The position numbers and the translations under genes are program-made. From Anniella stebbinsi (lineage: Eukaryota; Chordata; Lepidosauria; Squamata; Anniellidae), in NCBI GenBank assembly GCA_029215795.1, contig JARDYH010000004.1:212576517-212640516 (forward strand): 64,000 nucleotides of DNA, written 5' to 3'. This document shows, one piece after another, positions 32,594-40,887 of this stretch; the first letter of the stretch is position 1; every line of letters starts with the position of its first letter. Under the pieces are notes generated by a model. It was not told where the DNA came from. It was given only the letters and a program-made list of their open reading frames with translations, and ran no database searches.

Positions 32594-34162
32594 ATGCCTC
32601 CCAAAAAAGGTGGGGGTAACAAAAAAGGAAAGCAAAAAGCCCCAGCCCAGCCTCAAAAACGTAGCAGGCATTGGGCAGATTCGTCATCCGAGGATGAAAT
32701 AGATCCTAATATAGCAAAAATACTCGAGCGTTTACAAGCCATTGAGCAGGATAGGGGAATTCCTCAGACCTCCCATCAGCTTCCGAATGCCAAAGTAGGG
32801 AGGGGCCGTGCGCAGACCAGGAAACAAACACATGATAAATTGTGGGCATCTGTGTCAGCCAGGTTAGAGGCTATAGAAGCATCATCCAGCGCGGCACCCA
32901 GTCTCGGGACAGCAGCGGAGGCTACAGGCGATTCCGGGCATGAGGCACCATCTACGACGGAGGCGACGACGGAGGCGCAGGGGACTGCCACCACTGCCAT
33001 AATGACAGCAGGGGAGAGTTCGTTGGCGACTGTTCCAGGTGAGGTTGGCACTCCTGCACAGCCTGCACAAGCACCAACACCTAACATGGGTGCTGTTCCC
33101 CCTTGGGGAGCGTATCCATGGTTCTTCGGTCCAAGTTGGCCGTACTTGAGGAATAGCTATGGGGCAGGAAATTTGCCTATACAACAAGGATTTAATGTCA
33201 CACAAGTACCAATGACTAACGTTGGTGGCACAGGGGCTCAGGCAGCAGTGCCTGATGTAGTTTCAGGGGAAGAGACTGCGCGTACACAGGCATCCGGGGC
33301 AGCGGCAAAAAACACCGTGGCTGCTTGCGCGGCAGTTTGGCAAGGTCCGGCTGGTTCACAAGCAACTGGAGCGACTGAGCCAGCCTCAGTTAGCAAGGAC
33401 CCATATGCAGGTGCTGAGAGAGATGCCATCCCAACGTCCAGTACCGCTGCACCGCTGGGATATCATTTATTACCTGCTACCAGAGAGAAAATCTTGAGGG
33501 GCGAATATATAGATGTTTTCTCATTGTTATTTCGGGAATTGGAAGACAAGGAGAAAGAGAAAGCGAGTGACAAGGATTTGGAACAGTTACGGAGAAAAAA
33601 GGTTGCCAGGTCCTGGGCCAACTGGTTGCCTGGTTTTCTTATATACATGGGAGTAGTTTTGCAGAAGTATCCAGAGAAGGGGTGTGTGCTTACCAAGTAC
33701 CTCGACATGATTTATCGAGCGTACACGGAATACGAGGGAGGGGCCTGGCTGGCCTATGATCAGTCCTTTCGTAGGCGAGCTGCATTCGATCACTCGCTAA
33801 AATGGGATGTCAAAGACAACGACCTCTGGCTGCAGTTTATGACTCCAGCCAGACCGGGTGTCGGGGATCGAACGGACAGCGGTCATTTGATCGCAAAGCA
33901 ACAGCCTGCATCCAATGTGAAAGGGGTTGCAGGGCAGTGGGTTCAACCCCGCTGGCCTTGCTGGGAATTCAATGCCAAGGGCAGCTGTTCTAGGACTCAA
34001 TGTCGGTACCGACATGATTGCCCCATCTGCGGCAACCATCACCCGGCCTCCGCGTGCAGCAAGAATAGAGGGGGTAGGGGCGCAGGTCGTGAAGGTCAAG
34101 GGCCAAGAAAGTCAGGCAATCAACAACCTCCTCCAAAAGGGCCCCAGTCCAGTTCGACTTAG
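32594..34162 (+). CDS. Ngaro ORF1, Gag-like protein with zinc-binding C-terminus
   Basis: A 522-residue protein starting at an ATG with A at -3. The N-terminus is Lys/Gly/Pro-rich, followed by DSSSEDE and a helical segment (about residues 35-50). A long Ala/Thr/Gly/Pro-rich linker follows. Residues about 292-395 hold the block typical of Ngaro/DIRS ORF1 (EYIDVFSLL, then WANWLPGFLIYMG, then AWLAYDQSFRRR). The C-terminus has a CCCH-like finger (C456, C465, C470, H474) followed by a knuckle-like C476-C479-H483-C488, then a basic Gly/Arg tail. The likely role is to coat the element RNA in a cytoplasmic particle. That role is inferred from Gag proteins and is not shown here. Its end overlaps the RT frame by about 190 bp in the +1 frame. 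Confidence 0.85.
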   Translation: MPPKKGGGNKKGKQKAPAQPQKRSRHWADSSSEDEIDPNIAKILERLQAIEQDRGIPQTSHQLPNAKVGRGRAQTRKQTHDKLWASVSARLEAIEASSSAAPSLGTAAEATGDSGHEAPSTTEATTEAQGTATTAIMTAGESSLATVPGEVGTPAQPAQAPTPNMGAVPPWGAYPWFFGPSWPYLRNSYGAGNLPIQQGFNVTQVPMTNVGGTGAQAAVPDVVSGEETARTQASGAAAKNTVAACAAVWQGPAGSQATGATEPASVSKDPYAGAERDAIPTSSTAAPLGYHLLPATREKILRGEYIDVFSLLFRELEDKEKEKASDKDLEQLRRKKVARSWANWLPGFLIYMGVVLQKYPEKGCVLTKYLDMIYRAYTEYEGGAWLAYDQSFRRRAAFDHSLKWDVKDNDLWLQFMTPARPGVGDRTDSGHLIAKQQPASNVKGVAGQWVQPRWPCWEFNAKGSCSRTQCRYRHDCPICGNHHPASACSKNRGGRGAGREGQGPRKSGNQQPPPKGPQSSST

Positions 34163-35756
34163 CCAGTTGAGGTCATTATTGGAGCATTACCCGAGGAGGG
34201 ATGAAGCAAGGTACCTGGATAGCGGCTTTTCCATAGGTTTTCGTATACCTTTTGTAGGCCAGAGACATGCGAGTTGTTCCACCAATTTAAAATCTTTGGT
34301 GGGGATGGAACAATTAGTGGAGGAAAAAATTAGGAAGGAAGTTGAGGCAGGGAGAGTGATAGGTCCATTTGGGACTCCGCCCATTGATAACTTAAGGGTG
34401 TCACCGTTGGGCATTGTGCCTAAGAAAACGCCCGGGGAGTTTAGACTCATCCACCATTTGTCTTTTCCAAAAGGGGACTCAGTTAATGATTTCATCCCTG
34501 ACGAACTCTGTTCTGTGAGATACACCTCATTCGATGCTGCTGTGGCAGTAGTGCGTAGGTGTGGTAAGGGTGCATTGATGGGTAAGTGCGACATCAAGTC
34601 AGCATTCCGCATTTTGCCCATCAATCCATTGGATTTTAACCTGTTAGGGTTTTCTTTTAGGGGACAATATTATATCGATAGGGCGCTTCCGATGGGGTGC
34701 GCAATATCTTGCGCAATGTTTGAGAAGTTTAGTACGTTTTTAGAATGGGCTTTACAGTTTAGGTCAGGCCTTGACAACTGCGTTCACTATTTGGATGATT
34801 TTTTGGTGGTTGGCCCAGAACACAATAGGCAGTGTGCTTATTTGATGGCGGAGTTCCAGTCCTTATGTGAGGAGCTGGGGGTACCGCTGGCACACGAAAA
34901 AACAGAGGGGCCCCTTTCCACCATTAAGTTTCTGGGTATTGAACTGGACTCTCAGAGGCAATGTTCCAGGTTGCCTCTTGATAAGTTGGCGGCCTTGAAA
35001 GAGAAGTTGATTACAACTATCCGGGCCAAGAAAATCACATTGCAGCAGGTACAATCCCTGCTTGGGCACTTGAATTTTGCCTGTAGAGTTATCGCCCCAG
35101 GTCGTGCTTTTGTCAGGAATCTGTGTGACGCAACGATTGGAGTGAGCAGACCACACCATAGGTTAAGGGTGACTCAGGCCATCCGTGAGGATCTGTCGGT
35201 ATGGTTGCGTTTTCTTGAGCATTACAATGGGGTTTCCTTTTGGAGACAAGATTTATTGGTAGAGGCAGAAATGCAGATGCATTCGGATGCCTCTGGTGCA
35301 CTCGGTTTTGGCATCATTTGGCAGGATCGATGGTGTGCAGAGAGGTGGCCTGATGACTGGTTGTCATCCGGAATTTGCACAGACCTAACCTTTTTGGAGT
35401 TTTTTCCAATCTATGTGGCAGTCCACATTTGGGCTGAGGACCTGGCAAACTCAGTAGTGCATTTCTGGTGTGACAATCAGGCTACAGTTCATGTTCTCAA
35501 TTCTTTATCCTCACGCAACCATCGGGTAATGGCACTGGTTAGAGTCTTTACCCTGCAGTGCCTTCAACACAATATTTTATTTCGGGCTCGTCACGTTCCG
35601 GGTTTGCAAAACTCCATAGCCGACGCTTTATCGCGTCACCAGATGCAGAGGTTTCGCGAACTGGCTCCAAAGGCGAGGCTTATGCCGGAAACGATGCCGA
35701 CAGCTCTCTGGGAGATTGGCGGAACGAGGTTGACCGAGCGATTTGGCTATCTTTAG
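33927..35756 (+). CDS. Ngaro reverse transcriptase / RNase H
   Basis: An open frame of 609 codons, counted from a TTG codon. The first ATG is at 33972, so start and end of the true product are uncertain. The RT domain spans about residues 75-345: PGEFRLIHHLSFPKG, motif A with D222 (KCDIKSAFR), motif B LPMGCAISCAMFEKF and motif C YLDD (Y288-D291, codons from 34788). RNase H follows with D454 (MHSDAS), E491, D516 (WCDNQ) and D566 (NSIADALSR). All catalytic acids are present. It should copy the element RNA to DNA and remove the RNA strand. It lies +1 relative to ORF1, so it needs frameshifting, reinitiation or a spliced RNA. The last ~200 bp overlap the recombinase frame. Confidence 0.92.
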   Translation: MQGSGFNPAGLAGNSMPRAAVLGLNVGTDMIAPSAATITRPPRAARIEGVGAQVVKVKGQESQAINNLLQKGPSPVRLSQLRSLLEHYPRRDEARYLDSGFSIGFRIPFVGQRHASCSTNLKSLVGMEQLVEEKIRKEVEAGRVIGPFGTPPIDNLRVSPLGIVPKKTPGEFRLIHHLSFPKGDSVNDFIPDELCSVRYTSFDAAVAVVRRCGKGALMGKCDIKSAFRILPINPLDFNLLGFSFRGQYYIDRALPMGCAISCAMFEKFSTFLEWALQFRSGLDNCVHYLDDFLVVGPEHNRQCAYLMAEFQSLCEELGVPLAHEKTEGPLSTIKFLGIELDSQRQCSRLPLDKLAALKEKLITTIRAKKITLQQVQSLLGHLNFACRVIAPGRAFVRNLCDATIGVSRPHHRLRVTQAIREDLSVWLRFLEHYNGVSFWRQDLLVEAEMQMHSDASGALGFGIIWQDRWCAERWPDDWLSSGICTDLTFLEFFPIYVAVHIWAEDLANSVVHFWCDNQATVHVLNSLSSRNHRVMALVRVFTLQCLQHNILFRARHVPGLQNSIADALSRHQMQRFRELAPKARLMPETMPTALWEIGGTRLTERFGYL

Positions 35757-36622
35757 CGCCTAGCACACGAACAGCATACTTAAGGTCAGGTAGGGAGTTT
35801 TCCAATTTTAGGAGTACAATGCACCTTGCCCAATCATGGCCTGTTCCTGTAGATCATATTCTCCAATTTTGTGTGACTTGCCATAAAAAAGGCCTCACAG
35901 CACGCACCATCACTGGCAAGTTAGCGGCACTCTCATTTCTGGCTAAGACAAAAGGGGTGTTCGACAGCACGAATGATTTTAGGGTGCGGAAAGCAGTGCG
36001 GGGCTGGGCTAGGGAGTTCCCTAGACAACTTGATTCCAGGGTTCCATTGTCTCCAGACATTTTAAAAGGGCTGCAGACAATTTGGCCTTCGTTGTGCACA
36101 TCCCCCTATGAGGTCTATTTGTTTCATGCTGCAGCATTGACGGCCTTTTTTGGAGCCTTGAGAATATCGGAGTTGGTCGCCAGGTCTAAGAGTGACTGCT
36201 CAGGTAGGGCCCTGTTGTTTAGCGACATCCAGTTCTCCCCTAACGGAGTGACTATTCACCTACGGCAGTCAAAAACTGATCAGTGGAGGGTAGGTAATAA
36301 GGTTAGCTTGTTTATGGCCACCATGGAGGAATTATGCCCTATTCGGGCATTAAGGGCCTACTTGGCGGAGAGAGGTACTCTGGAGGGTTTGTTGTTCTGT
36401 CACGGTGATGGCACACCACTGACAAAGTTCCAGTTCTGGTCGGTAACCAAACGAGCATTACAATCTTTAGGACTGGGTGAGTTTCAATTTGGCACACACT
36501 CATTTCGGATTGGGGCGGCTTCCACAGCTGCAGCGTTGGGCTTTTCCTCAAAAAGGATTCAAGCGGTTGGTCGTTGGAAATCTAAGGCATATCGCTCCTA
36601 CGTGAGGAAATTGCCAGAATGA
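35558..36622 (+). CDS. Ngaro tyrosine recombinase
   Basis: An open frame of 354 codons, first codon GTG. The recombinase proper probably begins near residue 50, where the overlap with RT ends. A core-binding helical region (residues ~60-165) precedes the catalytic domain. The active-site set is complete: R202 (GALRISEL), K239 (QSKTD), H314 and R317 (GTHSFR), W340 (GRW) and a nucleophile most likely Y348 (codon 36599-36601), with Y345 as the alternative. Such enzymes join DNA through a 3'-phosphotyrosine and would insert a circular element DNA at the short AAA core. It is in the -1 frame relative to RT and ends at TGA 36620-36622. Confidence 0.92.
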   Translation: MPSTQYFISGSSRSGFAKLHSRRFIASPDAEVSRTGSKGEAYAGNDADSSLGDWRNEVDRAIWLSLAPSTRTAYLRSGREFSNFRSTMHLAQSWPVPVDHILQFCVTCHKKGLTARTITGKLAALSFLAKTKGVFDSTNDFRVRKAVRGWAREFPRQLDSRVPLSPDILKGLQTIWPSLCTSPYEVYLFHAAALTAFFGALRISELVARSKSDCSGRALLFSDIQFSPNGVTIHLRQSKTDQWRVGNKVSLFMATMEELCPIRALRAYLAERGTLEGLLFCHGDGTPLTKFQFWSVTKRALQSLGLGEFQFGTHSFRIGAASTAAALGFSSKRIQAVGRWKSKAYRSYVRKLPE

Positions 36623-36638
36623 ATTTTCAGTACCTTAA

Positions 36639-37262
36639 TGGCCATATGTTTATTTAGTTTCTCTAACAGGCACCGCACGGGTCAACGTGATCATCTGCGG
36701 CCACAGTATGATTTTCTGGGCCGGAAGGAGGGCTGCCAACACCAGCATTGGAACTCAGCTTGGAATGAGTACACGGGCCAGTATTCAGTGGCTTGGGAGG
36801 CGTGGCATGCGGTGGGAGAGGCTTCTCCCTGTGTTATTTCAGAGTCACGCGGTTGGTGCCCCTCCGCAGGTTCTTCTCATACATCTTGGCGGCAACGATG
36901 TGGGTCTGCTGAAGGGCAGAGCCCTGATATTACAAGCAATAGCGGATTTTCAGTCAATTCGGCGGCGTTGGCCTGGTGTGGTAATAGTGTGGTCGTGCAT
37001 GTTACCACGTTTTAATTGGAGAGCGAGTGTTGATCACGTGGCCATGGAACGGGTGCGGAAGAAGGTGAACTCGCAAATCTATAAAGCGTTGTTAAATTAC
37101 GGGGATTACAGTATTCAGCACCCGGAGATAGTCCTGACACGGAGGGAGCTGTTCAGAGCAGATGGGGTGCACTTGTCGGACTGTGGGAATGACTTGTTTC
37201 TGGCAGATCTGCAGAGAGGGTTAAAATTTGTGTTTGAGCAGAGGTGGGGTGGGAGCGACTAA
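36639..37262 (+). CDS. Ngaro SGNH/GDSL-family hydrolase
   Basis: The frame is open from 36639 to TAA at 37260-37262, about 207 codons. SGNH blocks are in order: block I ICGHS with the serine codon at 36705-36707, block III GGND (Asn codon 36894) and block V DGVH with Asp at 37161 and His at 37170. The catalytic Ser-Asp-His and the oxyanion Gly/Asn are all present, so it is probably an active esterase-like enzyme. Related hydrolases are known from vertebrate Ngaro elements, and their substrate is unsettled. The first ATG in this frame (36708) lies just after the catalytic serine, so the protein must be reached by splicing, frameshift or fusion. CTCTAACAG ending at 36669 is a good acceptor. Confidence 0.88.
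   Translation, partial: WPYVYLVSLTGTARVNVIICGHSMIFWAGRRAANTSIGTQLGMSTRASIQWLGRRGMRWERLLPVLFQSHAVGAPPQVLLIHLGGNDVGLLKGRALILQAIADFQSIRRRWPGVVIVWSCMLPRFNWRASVDHVAMERVRKKVNSQIYKALLNYGDYSIQHPEIVLTRRELFRADGVHLSDCGNDLFLADLQRGLKFVFEQRWGGSD
36651..36669 (+). promoter_or_regulatory. Candidate 3' splice site before the hydrolase frame
   Basis: TATTTAGTTTCTCTAACAG, a pyrimidine-rich tract with a terminal CAG, 28 bp after the recombinase stop codon and just upstream of the SGNH block I serine. A donor-like AAG|GTGGGG at 32609/32610, six codons into ORF1, would join in phase. This is an inference from sequence only. Confidence 0.4.
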
Positions 37263-37284
37263 ACAAGTGCTTTGTCGCTTCCTG

Positions 37285-37679
37285 TGGCAGGTAGGTGCGG
37301 ACATCTGGTGGGTCAGGGCTGGTGAGCATTCATAGGCACTATTTAGGGTGATGAGTAATTCCTGAGGGCCCCCAGCTGTGAGTTTTACGGCCTCAGTTGG
37401 TGGGATAAGGATTACTTTTGGGGCCAACCTTTTCTCGCCCACCCGGATCCATACGGAGCGGGGAGGGGTCGACACAGGAAGGTCTCCCTACCTCGAAAGG
37501 GGTAATCCTGTTGAGTGGCGAAGGCTGGCGCCACTTAGCAGGTGGTGAATGCTCGCTCTAAAATAGAATAGATGTCCACTTAGGTTCACCCAATCTGCAG
37601 ATCATTAAATAAAGTGGCCCTGTTTAAATCCATATACTGTGTCGTCTCTTTTGTGTCTCCGGTCTCCATTTCTCGCAAA
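37285..37679 (+). repeat. Ngaro split direct repeat B1
   Basis: 395 bp from TGGCAGGTAGGTGCGG to CTCGCAAA. It differs from B2, 750 bp downstream, at one base that I can see (A at 37578, G at 38328). Its end overlaps the start of A2 by the AAA core. Confidence 0.92.
37608..37613 (+). terminator. Poly(A) signal in B1
   Basis: AATAAA in B1. Use of this site would give an mRNA holding all four genes but no A2 or B2. Confidence 0.55.
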
Positions 37680-37863
37680 TGCCTTATTAACGCGGCTGGC
37701 TCGTCCTGCCGCGTGAGGCCGTTGCGGGTGGGGGCCGGGGGAAAAGAGACCCTGTGGAAGCCCGCTATTGGCGGCTTCAAAATATGGGCTGAGATGACGT
37801 GGAGGGGTGAAAGAGTATATATTGTACTCACCCCTCCCGTCTTCATTCCTGGTTTCGTTGCTC
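37677..37863 (+). repeat. Ngaro split direct repeat A2
   Basis: 187 bp identical by eye to A1. It is fused to the end of B1, so the B1-A2 junction mimics the joined ends of a circular copy. It carries a second promoter, TATATATT at 37816-37823. Confidence 0.92.
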
Positions 37864-38034
37864 CCTCCCTCCCTCCCTGTAGACAGTGTGGGTTCGCTGG
37901 TTGCCTTTAGGGGACCAAGTAGGAATTTTTTGCTCATAAAACACTGTTATGTTTATGGGTTTTTTCGCCTACTTCACACTGTAAGACAGTTGTGGGAGTA
38001 ATTACTAGGTTCTTTACGTTGGTCACTTTGAATT
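37864..38034 (+). other. Ngaro A2-B2 linker
   Basis: 171 bp with no counterpart between A1 and ORF1. Its (CCCT)n start, AGGAATTTTTTGCTCATA and TGTAAGACAG are conserved in the solo element, whose linker is 170 bp. The retained length and sequence suggest a role in replication, for example in priming or strand transfer. That role is inference. Confidence 0.7.
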
Positions 38035-38429
38035 TGGCAGGTAGGTGCGGACATCTGGTGGGTCAGGGCTGGTGAGCATTCATAGGCACTATTTAGGGTG
38101 ATGAGTAATTCCTGAGGGCCCCCAGCTGTGAGTTTTACGGCCTCAGTTGGTGGGATAAGGATTACTTTTGGGGCCAACCTTTTCTCGCCCACCCGGATCC
38201 ATACGGAGCGGGGAGGGGTCGACACAGGAAGGTCTCCCTACCTCGAAAGGGGTAATCCTGTTGAGTGGCGAAGGCTGGCGCCACTTAGCAGGTGGTGAAT
38301 GCTCGCTCTAAAATAGAATAGATGTCCGCTTAGGTTCACCCAATCTGCAGATCATTAAATAAAGTGGCCCTGTTTAAATCCATATACTGTGTCGTCTCTT
38401 TTGTGTCTCCGGTCTCCATTTCTCGCAAA
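38035..38429 (+). repeat. Ngaro split direct repeat B2 (right terminus)
   Basis: 395 bp, one difference from B1. It ends CTCGCAAA against flanking GGCTCCTGTC. Confidence 0.92.
38358..38363 (+). terminator. Poly(A) signal of the Ngaro genomic RNA
   Basis: AATAAA in B2, 66 bp before the end of the element. The solo relative has its AATAAA 65 bp before its end. Cleavage would leave roughly the last 45-55 bp of B2 out of the RNA. Confidence 0.6.
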
Positions 38430-39088
38430 GGCTCCTGTCTGTGCAAGAGAGAGGCAGTCAGCCCACGTGATGTGCTTTAATGGTCATTGCATGTGCACAT
38501 ACATTGCTGTTCTCACATGCCACACACTGCTGCTGCATTGCAACATTTGTTTGAGAAGGCAGTGAGAGGGCCCTAAGCGAGTAGCTGTAAGGTGTTGGAG
38601 GGCAGAGCTGTATGTTTCAAGAGGCCAACCATGCTGGCGGCAAGGAGGCATCAGACCTTGAATCCCTCCTTCCGAGGTTGGAGCACCATCTCTGACCACA
38701 TATGGGGGGATTGCTAGTACCCTATGGCTCCTCAGACAATGACTAGGGGACATAGGATTGCTCCCTAACTTACTAACGAAGCTACGTACAAGGAAGAGGT
38801 GGGGGCTGAGCTGGAAAAAACAAAACGACTCATGTGAACCCAAATGAAGATGGTGTTAGAGGGCAGAACTTCACTTTGCAGCATGCCAGCTTCCCAAGGA
38901 AACCAAAATCAAATTTTAAAAAGATCTTAAGAAATGAAATAAAAATCAGGAGGAGCAGGGAGCCTGGTGAGCACCAAAAGGGGTGTCTATGGGCATACAG
39001 GTGGGCACCATGTTGGACACAGGTTGAGTACTTAGACCACAAACACTCTGGAGAAAGGCCTCTGTAAATTACCATGATCTGTAGGGTA
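38430..39088. other. Unassigned non-coding DNA
   Basis: Right flank of the Ngaro element. The 119-codon minus frame at 38484-38843 shows no domain. Nothing else was recognised. Confidence 0.35.
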
Positions 39089-39215
39089 GGGGTGAGCAGA
39101 AGGTAGATCTCCAGATGTTTTGGACCAACTCCCAGAAGCCCCTGTCAGCATGACCAATGGTCAGGAATGCTTGGAGTTGAAGTCCAAAACATCTGGAGAA
39201 CTACCTTCTGCCCAC
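39089..39215. mobile_element. Short palindromic MITE
   Basis: TAGGGGTGAGCAGAAGGTAG at the left pairs with CTACCTTCTGCCCACC at the right. CCAGATGTTTTGGAC pairs with GTCCAAAACATCTGG. The flanks do not give a clear duplication. Confidence 0.65.
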
Positions 39216-40559
39216 CAGATAGGCACATACAGGAGGACCTCAACATCCATCAGATAACAAGGTCCCAAGCCATGAAGAGCTTCATGGGTCTAAACCAACA
39301 CTTGATAGGATACAGCACCATGCTAATAATGTTGGATGGAGAGTTAGCAATGCAGCTTGCTGATTCTACCATGTGTGATGCCAAAACTAAGAACAATAAT
39401 TTATCTGTTAGTAATGTAGTTTCATTAGTGAAATATCAACAAAAATTTTAAATCATAATATTCCTATCTACTTTTATACTATGCATCAAATGTGCCTTGA
39501 AAAGGACTGGTGGTGTTGAATATCCCATCTCCCACCACTCCCATGAGTAAAAGGATGGTCAACTGACAGCTTTTTAATTGTAAAAGAAGAATGTATTACA
39601 AAGAATAAATTACTTTCATTTGTTCTGATGACATATTCTTATGACCCTGTCATATTTATAAAGCCTATTATTAAGCTGAAGGTCTAACATCAAAGCAGCC
39701 ACTTCTATTTACTATGTGACTAATAAAATAAACTGTGTTCTATGGTACTGATTAAAATTTCCCAAGTAAGAATAGACAGCGGATTTCCCCCCTATTAAAT
39801 AATAGCAGGGGGCTGACCCAAATATTAGATCATATTGGGACTAATAGTTACGGATGGGTGATACATTCCATTCTGCCACTTCAGAGGAGGGACATTTTGA
39901 TACTGGGATCAAAGAGGATTAATAATGCATTTCAGAATAAAACTGTCTCCTGGAATTAGTGTTCTACTTCGCATCCATCAAACCAAATTTAGTTTCAGCC
40001 TGCATGGCCTGCTGCTGTTGATTGGACTTCTCTAGTATCCGTACAGTGAAGACCATCCCTCATTTTGTTTGCATGTTATAAAGCTGGCTTTTATTGAGTC
40101 AGGCCATTTCAATGCAGCATTGTCAACAGGTTCTTCTTGCAGTTTTGCAAGGCCTGTTTACTTAAGCTTCTTATGGTACAATGTTATGGTCTTGGGGGAA
40201 GGGTCACAGGGTCATAGGATATTGTTGGATCCCCCTCTCCATGATCATGTGCAGCATCAACGCCTGTGGAGTGTAATTTTTCTAAAAACTGGAACTGATC
40301 TTCTCTTTTTCTTTACAGTATGCTTTGGTACCTGGAGGTTTCAACAAGAAACTATGTATTCTGGAACAGAAGATGATGGTGGGTCCCTCTTCCCTTGATG
40401 TCTTCAGATACTGACTATAGGAGGAGGAATAGCCCCACAGTAGATACCTACTCATCCTAGCTTGAGGATTTAACATCATAAAATTTATGGCCTACAGATA
40501 TGGTCAAAGACCTTAATGACTGAAACACATTTGGGTTAAAGTTAATATGTATTACTATA
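39216..40559. other. AT-rich unassigned DNA
   Basis: No gene was seen. Small frames, such as 109 codons at 40069-40398, carry no domain. Confidence 0.35.
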
Positions 40560-40879
40560 TAGGCTGATGATATGAAAAGGAGGATAGGGCTCATGTAACT
40601 TTAACAGTTGTAAAGAAAAGGGAATTTCAGCCAGTGTCATTTGTATGCAATTAGTTCCTGGTGAAATTCTCTCTTCATCACAACAGTTAAAGTTGCAGGG
40701 GCCCTGTCTTCTTTTGTATATGGTCACTCTAGTACAGTGCCTACACCTTTAACTGTTGTGATGAAGAGGGAATTTCACCAGGAACTAATTGCATACAAAT
40801 GACACTGGCTGAAATTCCCTTTTCTCTACAACTGTTAAAGTTACATGAGCCCTGTCCTCATTTTCATATGGTCAGCCTA
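40560..40879. mobile_element. 320-bp hAT-like MITE with perfect 8-bp duplication
   Basis: The ends are TAGGCTGA and TCAGCCTA. TTACTATA is duplicated exactly at 40552-40559 and 40880-40887. The element is one large palindrome centred near 40720: GGGAATTTCAGCCAGTGTCA pairs with its complement near the right end. It contains no gene. Relatives lie at 16061, 61293 and 62825. Confidence 0.85.
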
Positions 40880-40887
40880 TTACTATA

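Larger units (their letters stand above)
31591..38429 (+). mobile_element. Full-length Ngaro-type tyrosine-recombinase retrotransposon
   Basis: A 6.84-kb element with Gag-like, RT/RNase H, tyrosine-recombinase and SGNH-hydrolase frames. It lacks an integrase, an aspartic protease frame and LTRs. The split direct repeats run A1 (31591-31777), B1 (37285-37679), A2 (37677-37863) and B2 (38035-38429). This arrangement is described for Ngaro elements within the DIRS order. B1 and A2 share an AAA core at 37677-37679, and AAA also stands at the left edge of A1 and the right edge of B2. No target-site duplication is seen, as expected for recombinase-mediated insertion. Near-identity of the repeats and uninterrupted genes suggest a recent, possibly still competent copy. 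Confidence 0.92.

Noticed and set aside
31591..37863. Reading A1 and A2 as LTRs of a Gypsy or retroviral element
   Set aside because: A second pair of repeats (B1, B2) is interleaved. There is no integrase or protease, no 4-6-bp duplication and no TG...CA ends, and a tyrosine recombinase is present.
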